Shown here piece after piece: positions 47,713 to 62,551 of a stretch of 64,000 nt of DNA (position 1 is its first letter; the number at the start of each line of letters is the position of its first letter). The stretch is from Diadema setosum (taxonomy: Eukaryota > Echinodermata > Echinoidea > Diadematoida > Diadematidae): contig CM067059.1 of assembly GCA_033980235.1 (NCBI GenBank), forward strand, positions 12,548,600-12,612,599, given 5' to 3'. A model generated the notes under the pieces. That model saw only the letters and a list, made by a program, of their open reading frames with translations, had not been told where the DNA came from and searched no databases. Position numbers and translations under genes: made by a program.

Positions 47713-50700
47713 CCTACTTTCTTCCTCTTTTATTTTTCAACTTTTCCTTACAAACCAACAGTCCTTTTCAGGAACATATCACTTCCTTTTCTTTACTTTT
47801 TTATTCATTTATTTTTTCTTACAGGGACTAGTTGGGCTAGTGGGATTACGTTAAATGTTTCTCAGGGTTGGTATGTTTGTGGAGGCACCTGTTTTCCACA
47901 TCTTTGTTGGAGGTTCAGCTAATGAAGATATGAATGTTCTCTTGTTTTAACCCGTTCCTTCCACAGTTCTCCGAGAAGTTCAGTGACCCAAAACAAGATT
48001 CTTTTTGCCGATCAACAAGGGGACATACATTCTGCTTGAAATTAAGACTATTTTGTAGGGGGAGCATGTGTAGTCCACAGGAGGAGGGGCTCCAGAGAGA
48101 GCCCTTAGGGTAGTACCTTCACCTCTCCTTTCATACGAAGCTCAAGAGGTGATGAGGGGGGAGGAGAGTGGAAAAAAGCCCCAATATTTGGGGATGGGGC
48201 TTGCCAAACAGGGGTCCCTTCCTACTCTTGCTCAAGATGCATCTCATGGGTCAACATAGGAGGAAAGGAGACCAGATGGCCCACATGGCATCACGTCCAA
48301 TCTAAGACTCGTACGATTCCCAGTGGTGCAGCTGCTGATGCCAATTTCATGGAAATAGACCTTTGCTTCCCCCTCCCCCCCCCCCATGCCAATAGGCAAG
48401 GCACACTGCAACATGCAACACTTAAGGGCATCTCAGTTGACTGTATGAATGTGTGTGTTGTAGTTGTTGTTTTAAGAGTTTTCTCCTGGGGGGGGGGGGG
48501 GTGCTAACTGGTGCCAACAAAAGGTCCCACATCACCCCTTGTACAGGGCAGGGGCAAACACTCAGTGAAGCAGTCAGTCAGACACACACTCGCCAGAATT
48601 TGTGGATAGTCCCAGCCTCTCATGGTTCATCCACATTAAAAGACATATCATGGAAAGGTCAGCAAGAGATATCTGTCATGCATTAATCAAAAAGAGGAGG
48701 AAGAAAATGGCAAAGCAATATAATGAACCCAGACTCCAACTAAGAGATTTGTAAGTTAGCAAATACCTACCTAGCCTATAAATATCTCTTCCTGCATTAA
48801 ATTTACACTGACAGAGACATTTCTTTTTCTTTTTCTTTTTTAGTGATGGAAATTAGATGGTTATTCATATTTTGTAAAGAAGAATCTGCTTTTGTTCCAC
48901 AATACATGCCAAGAATATCACCTAAAAATTGAATTGAGTTACTGTGATTAAGTCTGGTCAAATAAATTAAAAGCAATGTATCAGTGTCTACAGATAAATT
49001 TGTTAAAGAAGAGAACCATGTCACTGGAATGAGCTTTCTTTTTGTGTTTGTTTTTGGAGAATAAGGTATTGTCTCTTTGAAAGATTTTAAGTTGACAAAA
49101 TCTGTCAACAATGATTTAGCTTTATTCCGTCACTTATAGCTGATACATAAAGTTTAAATATGTAAAATTTGACCAAAATACTGTCACGGATATCAGCAAA
49201 TGTCTTTCTATATGTGGCAAGTCTGAAGAGCCGGCTCGGAGATCTGTTGACGACATGTTTTCATGATATTTTGAAGCATGAAGAGAGAGAAAGAGAGAGA
49301 AGGAGGGGGGAAAAAAATGGGAGAGCATTATGTCCAGGAGGGCAAGAACTGGTTCATGTTTGATAATTCACAGTGGTGTAATGTGTCGCCCATTTTGTGG
49401 ATCCCTCAGTCTGGCCTGATAATGCTGTCTGATTAACTAGTTCAATCAAGGAAAAGGACTCCCCAGCGGTACCAGAATCTAGCCTGAAGATTGTGTTCCA
49501 CATACCTTGTCTTCTTCTTCTTCTTCTTGTTATCAAGCCAGTTATCTCTGTTCCTTTGATGGTAACCCCCCCACCCATCGCCATCTCGTGGAGTGTTGAC
49601 ATTTAATGTGCCACAGCTCCCTCTAGAGGTGTTGGTCGGTGGAACCCGAGCCAACTGTGCAAACACGCTGCCGCGGCGAGTGCACGACGATGCTCCTCTT
49701 TCGCAAACCCACAAGGAGGTGTTTGCACGCTCTTCGGATGAGCGGGGGTGCTCAGAGGAGGACTGTGTCTGAATACGGCGCATCTCCACAAGTGCCTCAA
49801 AGTGTGAGGGTGCCTGGTTGGCAGCCGCCCCCCCCCCCCCCCCCCCTCTCCAGAGGATACCACCTTTGCATACCAGTCATTTCACAATGGGTGTCAATTC
49901 TAGTCTCTTTCATTTCAGCCTATATTTGCTATTTCTGTTTTGTGTAATTTTTTTTTTCATCCATTTCAGCATGGGTTTGAGGTGGGCAGAGATGTAATTT
50001 TGTCCTCTTGCCCTGCAGTTGTAGTATACCGGGTTAAGAATGTATTCAAAATTAATCTTCTGGAGACCACCAGTCTGATATTCCTTAGACTTTGTGCGTG
50101 CTCACGCAATTAACTGATATTTCTCTATTGATGGCAAAGTGCCAAACCATCCCATGAGACTTTTTTTTTTAAAAGAGTGTTTGTACGAGCAGAAAGCACA
50201 TTGCCTGTAGGACTTGTTGCTATACAAGACAAGCCTTTAGGGGAAGGGGGAGGGGGGAGAGAGGTAAGATTATATCAGCTTGGGATCATCATGTAGTTTT
50301 CATTGTAACTGCTATTAATTTTCAAGCTGCAATAGATTGGTTTATTCATGGATTCAAATTCTTTAATAGGTTTTTCTAACATTCCCCTTGGGTTCCTGGT
50401 AATGAGCTAGTACCAGATTCATTTGTTCCCATACATTTGAATACTTGGGAGTTCGGTGTGCATGCATCAAATCGTGCTACGCTGGACAGGCACTCCCACT
50501 GTCAGAAACAACCTTTGCTCTAAAAGTGTCTGTGTGCAACTTAAATGCAGTCTGTTGTTGTAAATGCTGTATGTAGGAGAGGTGGCCGTGATTTTCACAG
50601 CCTGTGAGCTGTTGAATTTAAAATCAGTGCCACACATTCACTTTACAGAGTCACGGCCCCATTGCAGCGTTCTCTGCACCGCCCTCTCTTCCACGCTCTG

Positions 50701-51877
50701 CCCTCCTCCAGTTCCACGGAGTGTCGGCATGGCCGTGGAGCAGAACGCCGCACCCCCTCTTAGTCTCGTTCGGCAAGAATTGAGAATTAAAATGTGCACC
50801 GGGGGACCGAGGAAAGCTCACAAAAGCACGGAGACAGCAAAGAAGATGCTACAAACGTAGAACACACCGTGGTCACATTGGCCAACTGCAAACTGCTGCC
50901 AGAAAGTGATGCTGCCAATTTGTCCAATCGTGACTGCCGTTTCAGTCCTCCCGATGGCTGTTTACAAAAGACGAATGCCCAAATATCAGTCCCCACACTC
51001 ATGGCATTTTGCCCTGTCACTTTCTAATTGATTTGCCTCCAATTCCTTTTTGTCCTCTCAATCCACAAGGGTAAAATATATGTTGAGAGAAGTTTTTAAT
51101 CTATTTGATGCTCTGTGTTCCATCAACTAGACTTAAAAATTTAGAACCCTGCAGCGATGTTTGAATAATACATCTGGGCGAAGACAACAATGTTGCCACA
51201 GTTTTCCTATACCATTTCACTACCCCCTCCCCCATCAATGCTTGAGGCATTTTATGTGTGGGTAATCCATCTGTCTTTTGAAACACCTTAGACCTTTTCA
51301 ACTCTGTATCTTTAAAAATAAATGCAGGGAAGATTTCTTCTGCTATTTGGAAACAATATGTTTTGTTGGGTGTGGATAAACATGTCACACTTCAGTCCAG
51401 TTTTCATGGGGGGGGGGGGGTGAGGATCAGAGTCAGAGGTCAATGAAAGCTTGTCAAAAAAAAGTTGCCATTTGTCTTGTGTCATTGCAGCCAGTGATAT
51501 TTAGTAGTATGTGATTGGAAGGAAACTGTATAGCTGTAGGTATAAATCAGTCAGACCGCAGCGCCCTAGTTAATGAGGCATACGCGCACATTTTACTTAC
51601 GAGTCTTGTTCAGCTAACATGCGCTCAGAGTGTGCAACATGAGCGCAACATGAGATTTGGCGAGATTTTCTAGAGGGTCAACAAAAAAGCGAGCAATTGA
51701 TCAGGTGACAAACTTAGTGTCACTTAGTATGTGGATAAATAGTCATATGAAATTTCGCTCTTTATTTCCATTTGAACTTTTTCAAGTTTGCATGTCATTG
51801 TATAGATCTACATTTCATTGAAGGTAGACGTAAAATACTTACTTTGGAGTGAAGGGCGTTTGACATATAGCCACATG

Positions 51878-52544
51878 TTTGCTGGCTCCTGATCCTTTTT
51901 TGAGCTAAGGATATTCGTAAGTCGATTTTTTTTGACAGATGATAAGTTAATGGATTGTGGAAATGTGATTTTGTTAAACTGAAAGGATTATGTCTTTTCT
52001 AAATATGTGATGATATTTAGTGTTGAAATCACAAGATTTTCGTTTTGAACAGCCTGAAAGCAACACAGCACGTATGCATATGAGGTGTAGCACGGACTCC
52101 TCTTCCATATAGCATAGAAACGTATGGAGCTCAACGCATGCACAAGCGCGCAGGGAAAAGAAGATGCCTGGCAGCGCTCGCCTGATCACCCGACTTGCTT
52201 GCAATGATTTTCCAGCTGCCTGCCCACCCACCCACTGCTGCGGTTCACGCCATGCCTGGCCCACTGGCGCATGGCTTGGCACTCTGGTCATGGCTGGTGC
52301 AGCCGGTCCAGCATGACAAACGGGGGTAAGGCTCCTAGATGTTACGCGGGAGCGTGATACGCACAGGCTACTGTGAACACGTATGGAGATGGCATACAGT
52401 CAGACAAGGCTTTACACGCAACAGGTCCCAGATGCGTATATGACAGCACTCCCCTGGTGCTGTTGCCATGAAACCGATGAAATCACTGTCTTTGGATTGA
52501 CATGAGCTAAAGTTTTGCTGGTTCCTGATCCTTTTAAGAGCTAA
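51878..52544 (+). repeat. Pair of ~30-bp direct repeats 636 bp apart
   Basis: TTTGCTGGCTCCTGATCC...GAGCTAA at 51878-51908 and TTTGCTGGTTCCTGATCC...GAGCTAA at 52514-52544, with a related TTGACAT just before each. The sequence between them was not classified. Confidence 0.5.
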
Positions 52545-52982
52545 CCTTGTAAACTGTTATATAATTTAGTGAACACATACTTCAAGGGAGTGAAAAATAT
52601 GTATGACATTTGTCTGAAAGCTTTTATCTAGATCCTAGAGGCAGACACCTGAGTGACATAAAAATTATCATAATCTGGCATTGGTTTTGGTCCTGATTTT
52701 CACATTTTCTAATTTGATTATCTAATTTCAATGTAATTCTGACCCTGCTAAATTTCTCTTCTCCCCAAAAGCATTGTTTGCCAAAGAAATCCTGTGATAT
52801 CTAGAGAGCAAATTACAATTTCCTTGAACCATGCTCTAGCTCATTATGTATGCAAGTCATCTTGCGTTCATGCATAAAAGATTGAAAATTAGAGCACTTT
52901 TCCATGTGCTGCAGTCTGACTGATCTAGGGATATATATATGCATGAAGCAATAAAGGTGAAAGGTCGAAGTTTATCATCGGT

Positions 52983-53196
52983 TACTGTAAAACATGATAT
53001 ATATTCGCGGCATGAACTTTTCGCGAATTGGAGCCGACGGCATTTTTCGTGGCATGAAATTTTCGCGAATTGCCACTGGCGTTCAATGCATATAGTGTAG
53101 ACAAGAACTTTCACGTGCATTTTTAATTTTACAAATCTTGGCGCTCGCGAAATTCATGAAATTAAAATGCACGTGAACATTCCTCGTTTTACAGTA
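52983..53196 (+). mobile_element. TACTGTAAAA-ended MITE, intact termini
   Basis: 214 bases bounded by the perfect 11-base inverted repeat TACTGTAAAAC / GTTTTACAGTA. It contains several TTCGCG motifs. TA at the outer edge fits a Tc1/mariner-type target, which is an inference. Confidence 0.75.
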
Positions 53197-53659
53197 TCAA
53201 ACCTTTGCCTGATATATCACTTTTCAGTTGTGACTCTTGTAAAGAATTTGATAGTGGCAAATTGATTCTGGAGATGTCTTTGAAAGAATTTGTGTAATTG
53301 ATTGTAGTAATTTTGGGTGAAATATCACAATTTCTTGGAGAAATATGAAATATAAAGGAAGTTCATTCTGTATTGTTATTTTGAAACTAAAACTGACCAG
53401 CTGAGAATGTCTTTCCATTGTGTGAGCACCGTTTATTGTATCAGTATAATCAGATAACAAACATGAGGTTAATGTGGAGTGACCAGGAGCACTCATAATA
53501 TTTTGACAGATAATAAACTAAGTCTCTTTGCTGTTCTCTCATCCTACATTGCACTATAAATGTTGAATTTTGACATGGTAGAAATTTTGATGAATTTCAG
53601 ACTCTATTGAACAAACACTGACATAAGAATGTTCAAATAGTTATGTGAGATACCTGGTA

Positions 53660-53752
53660 TTAACTCGTAGAGAACGAATCCCGAGTGTACTCGGGCAAGT
53701 GTGTATGAAAAATGCATGTTGTAGCAAAATCAACCCGTCCTCAACAGGCTAA
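53660..53752 (-). mobile_element. 93-bp TTAA-bounded MITE-like element, copy 3
   Basis: Opposite orientation: ends with GTCCTCAACAGGCTAA and contains TTGTAGCAAAATCAACCCG. The internal palindrome is kept as CCCGAGTGTACTCGGG at ~53680-53695. Confidence 0.65.
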
Positions 53753-54209
53753 TGCCTATGGAAGATATGTACAGAAATTTGCACTTGGAGAATCATAAAT
53801 GTATGAAGTTTTCTGAAATTTACCTGTGCAAAAAGAGGAAATAGATTACTCTAGAGTTTCTACTTTTACAGTGTACACCTTTCTGATAATGTTGGTTGTG
53901 CAAAATATATTTTGAATATATTTTGATATAATTGTGGCAAAGTGTGATATGTAAGAAGCAGAGAAGTTAGGCACTTGTGTTAAAAATTGATTTGCTCAAG
54001 TTTTCCATTAATTCTCATCACATTTTATCCAGGTCTTCGCATTGTGTCTCTTGTCTAGCTTGTTGTTTTTTGCACCCGTACCAATGTTCATTTCTGTGCA
54101 AAAGATGTTTATTCTTCATTTGTATTTGTCTGCAATTTTTTTCTCCTCCTAACATCTCTTTGATTCATTTCTCTTTATCTGTAATAATATATAGGAAAAA
54201 ATGTTATAA

Positions 54210-57106
<2,897 letters not shown>

Positions 57107-57253
57107 TTCATGACCAAGAACCCCAGCAAGCGTCTTGGCTGCATGGAGTCCCAGGGTGGGGAGAGGGCCATCCTACAGCACTCCTTCTTCAGGGAGATCA
57201 GCTGGCAAGACTTGGAAGACCTCAAGGTGGAACCACCCTTCAAGCCCAAGATT
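57107..57253 (+). CDS. PRKCE: PKC exon: end of kinase domain and start of AGC tail
   Basis: A 147-base exon, phase 0 at both ends, after TTCTCTTCGGCAG and before GTAAGT. It encodes residues 486-534. [12 protein letters not shown] with its Arg closes the kinase fold, and [10 protein letters not shown] and EPPFKPKI belong to the start of the AGC-kinase extension that wraps around the N-lobe. The last ~20 bases of this exon, its donor and the first bases of the intron recur in decayed form at 57951-58043. Confidence 0.96.
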
Positions 57254-57344
57254 GTAAGTTCCTGTCTCTCACATCTCTCTCTCTCTCTTTCCTTCTGTAG
57301 GACAAGTACCCTGTGTCATTCCGCCACAATGGTAAAAGGGTTCT

Positions 57345-57556
57345 GAGGCAACTACCCCCTGGACAATTACCCCAGACCCTTCCCCTGACCCTAACCTTAA
57401 TCCTAATCCCGAACCTAACCCTAACCCTAACCCTAACCCTAATCCTATCCCAAACCCAAACTCTAACCTAAGCTTAACCCTGACCCTAATTTTTACTCTA
57501 TCCTTATCACTAACCAGTATAAGGGGGGTAATTGTCCTCAGGGGGTAATTGTCCTG
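57345..57556. mobile_element. Element with GGACAATTACCCC ends and telomere-type repeats inside
   Basis: GGACAATTACCCC at ~57361 and GGGGTAATTGTCC at ~57526-57554 are inverted copies (the right one doubled). Between them are degenerate CCCTAA repeats, with four perfect units at ~57416-57440. It is far from any chromosome end signal, so it is an interstitial repeat. Confidence 0.6.
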
Positions 57557-57742
57557 ATATGGGTAAAAGTAATTCCTTCAAGTCAACAAGTTTTTGTGTC
57601 AATTTGTTTTTCTTGCCACTGATTGATGAATCGCCCTACAATGACATTCATTGTAAATAAGCACCACTTATTCATAAATGTGAGTAGATATGCAGTTTCA
57701 GCTGCTTTAAGGGATAAGAGCTAGCACTGGCTTTTGGGAGAA

Positions 57743-57814
57743 AGCTCGGCAGCGTAGTGGATATGACACCTGTCTAGCAGTCAGGAGGTCGTTGGTTCGA
57801 GTCCAACCTGAGTA
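57743..57814 (+). repeat. tRNA-like sequence, probably a SINE head
   Basis: 72 bases that fold partly like a tRNA. The acceptor stem pairs 6 of 7, the loop CTAGCAG would give anticodon AGC, and the T arm is perfect (GTTGG TTCGAGT CCAAC, with B box GGTTCGAGTCC). The D stem does not pair and the tRNA-Ala G3-U70 identity pair is absent. A derived repeat is more likely than a working tRNA. Confidence 0.55.
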
Positions 57815-57950
57815 TGTATGCCCATGAATTGTTATTATGTCAACTGCTAAAACACTGAATAATCGGTGCTTATTTATGTCGATGCAAGGCAAGTTGTCAA
57901 TCAGTTGCATTAAAAAGTGATTCTTTTGTAATCGTTGGAAGCTGCTACAT

Positions 57951-58043
57951 TATCCACCTTCAAGCCCCAAGATTGTAAGTTGCCTTTGGTCCTCCAGTCA
58001 CACGAGTACCCTGTAGCATTCTCCACAGATAGTAAAATGGATT
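57951..58043 (+). pseudogene. Decayed partial copy of the PKC 57107 exon end and its splice donor
   Basis: CCACCTTCAAGCCCCAAGAT then TGTAAGTT matches 57233-57260 (CCACCCTTCAAGCCCAAGAT then TGTAAGTT). The match resumes with GAGTACCCTGTAGCATTC versus AAGTACCCTGTGTCATTC and TAGTAAAATGGATTCT versus TGGTAAAAGGGTTCT. Only the exon's last ~20 bases are present, with one inserted C, so it cannot encode the same frame. Confidence 0.75.
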
Positions 58044-59268
58044 CTTTCAGTTATCTTAGAGGCTGCCATGTTTTTACCCTGTCAAACCCAATGGACAAAG
58101 TTTCTCGAGGATGATCGCTCAGCTGAATCCATGAAGCTGCGTCGTCCTTGTTTTCCTTCATTCCTTCCTCTTGCCCCCACCTACCCCATTCATTGCACCA
58201 ATGGCGGCCAAGAAAATCAGTTGTAATTTTGAAAAGCTTTTAGCGGCTACCAAAGATGAAGCAAATTTGGGTCTGCTTTGGACTTTCCTCGAGTGTGCAC
58301 AAGTTACTTGTGTGAAGATAGGGCTTTGCTTGCATAATACCCAGTCTTTAAATCTCGTTGAGGTGTTTGGCTTCAAATGCAAATCCAAACAGGCTTGGGT
58401 TGACACGAATAAATGGAGTAAAATAAGATGAGAAGAATGATTGAAGTATGTTTCATCAAACTCAGAGATAACTTAAGAAAGTTATGAAAGTTCATAAACA
58501 TGCATATTGAAAGAGGCGATGATGACATGACCCTGTAACTTCCCATTTTTTTTGGTTGTTCACAAAATCATGAAATTCATGACTTTGGTGGATGATTATT
58601 CAACTGCAACCTCCTTTCCCACTAAAAGTCAATATGTTGCGAAGGATGCTCTGTACTCCTATTGACTTAATGTCAAAGAAGGAAATTTAGCAAAGGTTTA
58701 TGATACTGTTCGTAGATTCCAAGACTCCAAGACAGTCCTTATCTTTGGTCTGATATTGATGAAACCCCTGTTATCCAGTTCATCTGATTTTAGTCCATGT
58801 ATCAAAGCCAGCCCACACATGATGTAGAATCACATGTCAAATGCGTCAATAGCTACGCTTTAAATAAGAAAGATCCATGGTTCAACCTGTGTCGTTTGGT
58901 AAGCAAGGGTTTTTCCAATCCTCTCTGTATATCCATATACTAGAAACTTGGTACAGTATTTATTTTGCGTTAGCTCAGCTGCGTCTCTCCCTGATTCTGC
59001 AGGAGGCTCCCTGAAAATTCAGATATTTACCTCTGCCAAGGAAGGAAAAGGTCTGCACTCTGAGAGTGCTTTTCTCGTTCTTTATGTCTTGGATGGATGT
59101 ATCATTACCTATTGAGATGCAAGTAACACACAAGAACCTCCCTGATTGCTTTTTCGAATGTGCCCTGATTTTTCGGGAGGGTTAATGTTGGCAGGCCTGC
59201 TGTGTGTACCAGAACTTGTCACCCTCTTACTAATTTGTGCTCCATATGTTCTCTTTCACCTCCCACAG

Positions 59269-59442
59269 AAAACTAAGAAGGACTGGAACAACTTTGACAC
59301 TGACTTTACCAGGGAGGAACCCAAGCTGACACCAATCACCAGCAAGATTGTCGAGTCCATCAACCAGGGCGAGTTCTCAGGATTCACCTACACCCGCCCC
59401 ACTGCCGACGAATGCCAGGCCACCACCACGGACATCGACTAG
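59269..59442 (+). CDS. PRKCE: PKC terminal exon: AGC tail with turn and hydrophobic motifs, stop
   Basis: The last coding exon, after TTCACCTCCCACAG, in phase 0, ending at TAG (59440-59442). It encodes residues 535-591. [16 protein letters not shown] matches PKC epsilon; Thr555 in LTP is the turn-motif site. FSGFTY (570-575) is the hydrophobic motif, with Thr574 where vertebrate epsilon and eta have Ser. About 16 residues rich in Thr and acidic residues (ending TTTDID) follow, with no clear match to the vertebrate ends. The phosphorylation roles are known for the family and not shown by this sequence. Confidence 0.95.
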   Translation, partial: KTKKDWNNFDTDFTREEPKLTPITSKIVESINQGEFSGFTYTRPTADECQATTTDID

Positions 59443-60830
59443 AGCCAGCGTTCCGACCGGTCGACTGACGACAGGGCATTTTTTCACAGTGGAAAACACA
59501 CACAGAAAAAAAAAAACAAAGGAGAGAAAACATAAGTATGTGACGGCCATCGTCTTCATCATGCAGCATCAGTTATCTATCCGGAAGACAAGAATCACGG
59601 GAGAGCCAAGAATGACAGGTGTTTTTCTAGCAATTCTTAGGTACTTGAACGAACGTGGAGGAAGGCGCTGACGTGCAAGGTGGAGGAGAGGCTGAGGTTT
59701 AGAGCGGCTCGCTCACGACAATCACCGACATTTTGTGTCTGAAAATCGCCAGGCGAGGCTTGCGCAGACAGAGGGAACTTTGAGAGATGGAAGGAGAGAG
59801 AAAGAGAAAAAGAGGAGTGGGAATGTGTCTTCATCAGACAGAAACACATGTCTTTCTCATCGAATGGACTTATTAGAGGTAGAATAAGTAGTGTCGGCCA
59901 CACCTTCCCCACGTCAGTCTGCACATTGAGTGGTGTTCCCGCGTCACGCCGTATGCCGTAGTTTGCACTAGTAGTGAAAAGAGGGTGATCTTGTAGTTAT
60001 CATTATGGGGGAAATAGTGAACTAATGAAATAGTCTTGACAAAGAATTATGCAACCTTTACATTCTTCTGTTAGTTTCAGATGTAAAGTGGTGTGTGAGC
60101 GTGAGGGGAGAAATCATTGATGTGTTAACTGTAATTCCTAGGGCGCATTGCTTGGCAAGCGCTTCAAAATGAGAGTTTTAAGTGTCTGGATGTTTTTGAA
60201 GCAGAAGCGTTGTGACAATCCTGTATGTATTTCTATCAACTCAGCAAAGAAATCCATGCAATATTCAGAGTTTTCTGATCGTCACCACAAAAGTGGTATC
60301 TGTCCTTAGATTATTGTGCCATAATTTTCATCACTACTCAGATTTTGAGTCGCCGTGTGTTTTCAAAGGATATAAGCTTGTGTTTTATCAATCAAGGCTC
60401 CAAGCAATAGTCACGTGCATTGAATCAGGAAGGTATTCTGCATTTGTGGCACACATTTTTTTTTAGTGTCTATTCCATAAACTGTCTGTAGAACTTGTCG
60501 ATTGTGACAAGCATCACTTCTTGCATATTGTCATGCTTGATATCCGAGAGTAATATTGGCCTTCAGGCAGTAACAGCATCTTGTTGGGCTACTTGTTGCA
60601 TTTGGTATAAAAACAAACAAAAGGTACTGATAACTGAACAAATTATCAGTTTGTATCCAGTGTAAACAGATAGGCATGAGAAGTTTTGGAGTTCATCATG
60701 TCCTGTATGCAGTGAAACGTGCTTCATAGAAGCTGCAGGATGCGATGAATTTGAATGGCGACTACGCGAACGTTGGCGTCTGCGTGCGTCCGGGGGAGGA
60801 CGAATCTAATAAAGACGTGCTGGAGGAGTA
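59443..60830 (+). other. Probable 3' UTR of the PKC gene
   Basis: Sequence from the stop codon to just after the first AATAAA downstream. There is no evidence of a further splice site being needed. The length is an inference; longer transcripts using later sites are possible. A CpG-richer patch lies at ~60720-60830, around the AATAAA. Confidence 0.5.
60808..60813 (+). promoter_or_regulatory. Candidate polyadenylation signal AATAAA
   Basis: First exact AATAAA after the stop codon, 1.37 kb into the 3' UTR, followed by GTGCTGGAGGAGT. The downstream GU-rich signal is only modest, so cleavage here is possible but unproven. Confidence 0.4.
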
Positions 60831-62427
60831 GAAGTATCTAATCCATCATGTTAAATCAGTTCAGATTCTTCCACTTATCATTCCATTATGTGAACACGAC
60901 ATGCCCAACCCCAAGAAATTCCAACATAAACTATTTCGGAGTGATTTCTCACGCATCCAGTCAAAGTCTTGTAGAATGACTTGCCATTATTTTCTCATAC
61001 TTTTGATACCATTGGAATCTCTGTGTCTCATTCATGATGGCAATTGGACTTTTTTTTTTTTGAACAAATGCACAGATAGGGAAAGAAACCAACTGGAATG
61101 TCCATGGATTGTAGTGGCCCAGAAGTAAAGGGATATTTTCATGCAGTCTGTTCATGCTTTTCATTAATTTATACCTTGGCAGGTCTAGGTGAAGGGGAAC
61201 TAAAGAGGATTTTCAACTGTGACGGTGATTTTTTTTACCTGCATACATGGGAATAACTTAGACGATTTCAAAGATCTGAAGAGTAAACTAACTAGAGAAA
61301 GAACTGATTTATCTCTTAGGATATGAAAACAGGAAAAAAAAAATGACATGCAAGTGAGCTTGTAGCAAATATAGGTAGCAAGTTGGCATGTGTACTTGCA
61401 AGAATAGTTTTAATGATCACAATTTGGTAGTCAAAATGAAATTAGAGGAGAGAGAAAAAGAAAAGTTCACATCTGGGAAGGTTGTTTGTGCCATGACCTT
61501 TATTATGTTTGTGTAGATCTCATTCTGGAACCTGGCGCCACCCTATTGTTAAGGATGAGAAAACGAAAAACAGTAAGTGTATGTGTGTGCTGTGTATGGG
61601 AGCTATAAATATCGTGTCTCATGAATGGGAGAAGCAAGGAATCCCACGAGTGAGTGACGTTCTTTAAATACTATGATAAATTCAAAAATATGACAGATTT
61701 GACTGCTAGAAATGTGTAATATGTGTGTACATATGTATTTGGAAAACAAAAACAATGGAAAGGCACAAATGTGACTACATAATGAATATGCCAACGTGTA
61801 TATATCATCATAATATATATAAATATATATAAATCTATAAATATGAATATATTATTTCATTATAAGTAGTAATGGAAATACGATGTCTCTCTTTGTATTG
61901 ATGGTGGATTATTTATTGAACTCGGAGGCAAAAAAAAAAAGATGTGTTTTTCGTTTTCTTCAATTCCTCCAATGTGATAAAATAATTCGCTGTCGTCTTG
62001 CTGTATTTCTCTGTTTCTTGCCATCACAGATGCAATCTTCTTTTCATTTTATCTCATGTTTTTTTTTTATGTTTGTGTACATATTATACGTGTGATCGAC
62101 TGACTTTTAACGAAAATGCATGTTGCAATATCCTGTCCAAGATGACAACGTTTTTTGACTTTCTGCCGGTTTCTGACACGGGGATGCGGGAAAACTGTCG
62201 GTGCAGCCTCTGAACGTAGGAAAACGGTTTCCCACCCGAACGGAGTGGATCTTGTTAAAAGGAAGCACTATCTCACAGACTATTTTTGACTGACTGAACA
62301 TAACGTAAAGAGCAGTTTAGGTATATGTGTGTATGTTTACAATATCATGTGTGCTTTCAGAGTTGATTTGGGGAGAAATGGTTCGCGCTGAAATCTTTGC
62401 CTTCAATATTGGAGAGGCCATCCACAT

Positions 62428-62440
62428 TGACCTTTGACCT
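62428..62440 (-). promoter_or_regulatory. Perfect DR1 nuclear-receptor half-site pair (copy 1)
   Basis: AGGTCA repeated with one base between on the - strand, the consensus bound by HNF4, RXR and COUP-TF type receptors. Binding is a prediction. Confidence 0.4.
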
Positions 62441-62538
62441 CAACACCTGTGTGATGTGTAGTCTTGGGCGTGTCACTCCTAGAGATGAAAGAAGAGTGTA
62501 GCCTTCTTTGCCTTCAATATTGGAGAGGCCATCCACAT

Positions 62539-62551
62539 TGACCTTTGACCT
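62539..62551 (-). promoter_or_regulatory. Perfect DR1 nuclear-receptor half-site pair (copy 2)
   Basis: Identical DR1 in the second tandem unit, 111 bases from the first. Confidence 0.4.

Larger units (their letters stand above)
57254..59268 (+). other. PKC last intron (2.0 kb)
   Basis: GTAAGT...CCCACAG intron. It contains an element with telomere-type repeats, a tRNA-like SINE head and a partial copy of the preceding exon end, all listed separately. From ~58050 to 59268 I see only unique sequence. Confidence 0.9.

Noticed and set aside
57416..57490. True telomere or chromosome-end signal
   Set aside because: Repeats are few and degenerate, are flanked by element ends, and lie between two exons of one gene.
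57743..57814. Functional tRNA gene with anticodon AGC
   Set aside because: The D stem does not pair, the Ala identity pair is missing, and it sits in an intron among repeats. Treated as a tRNA-derived repeat.
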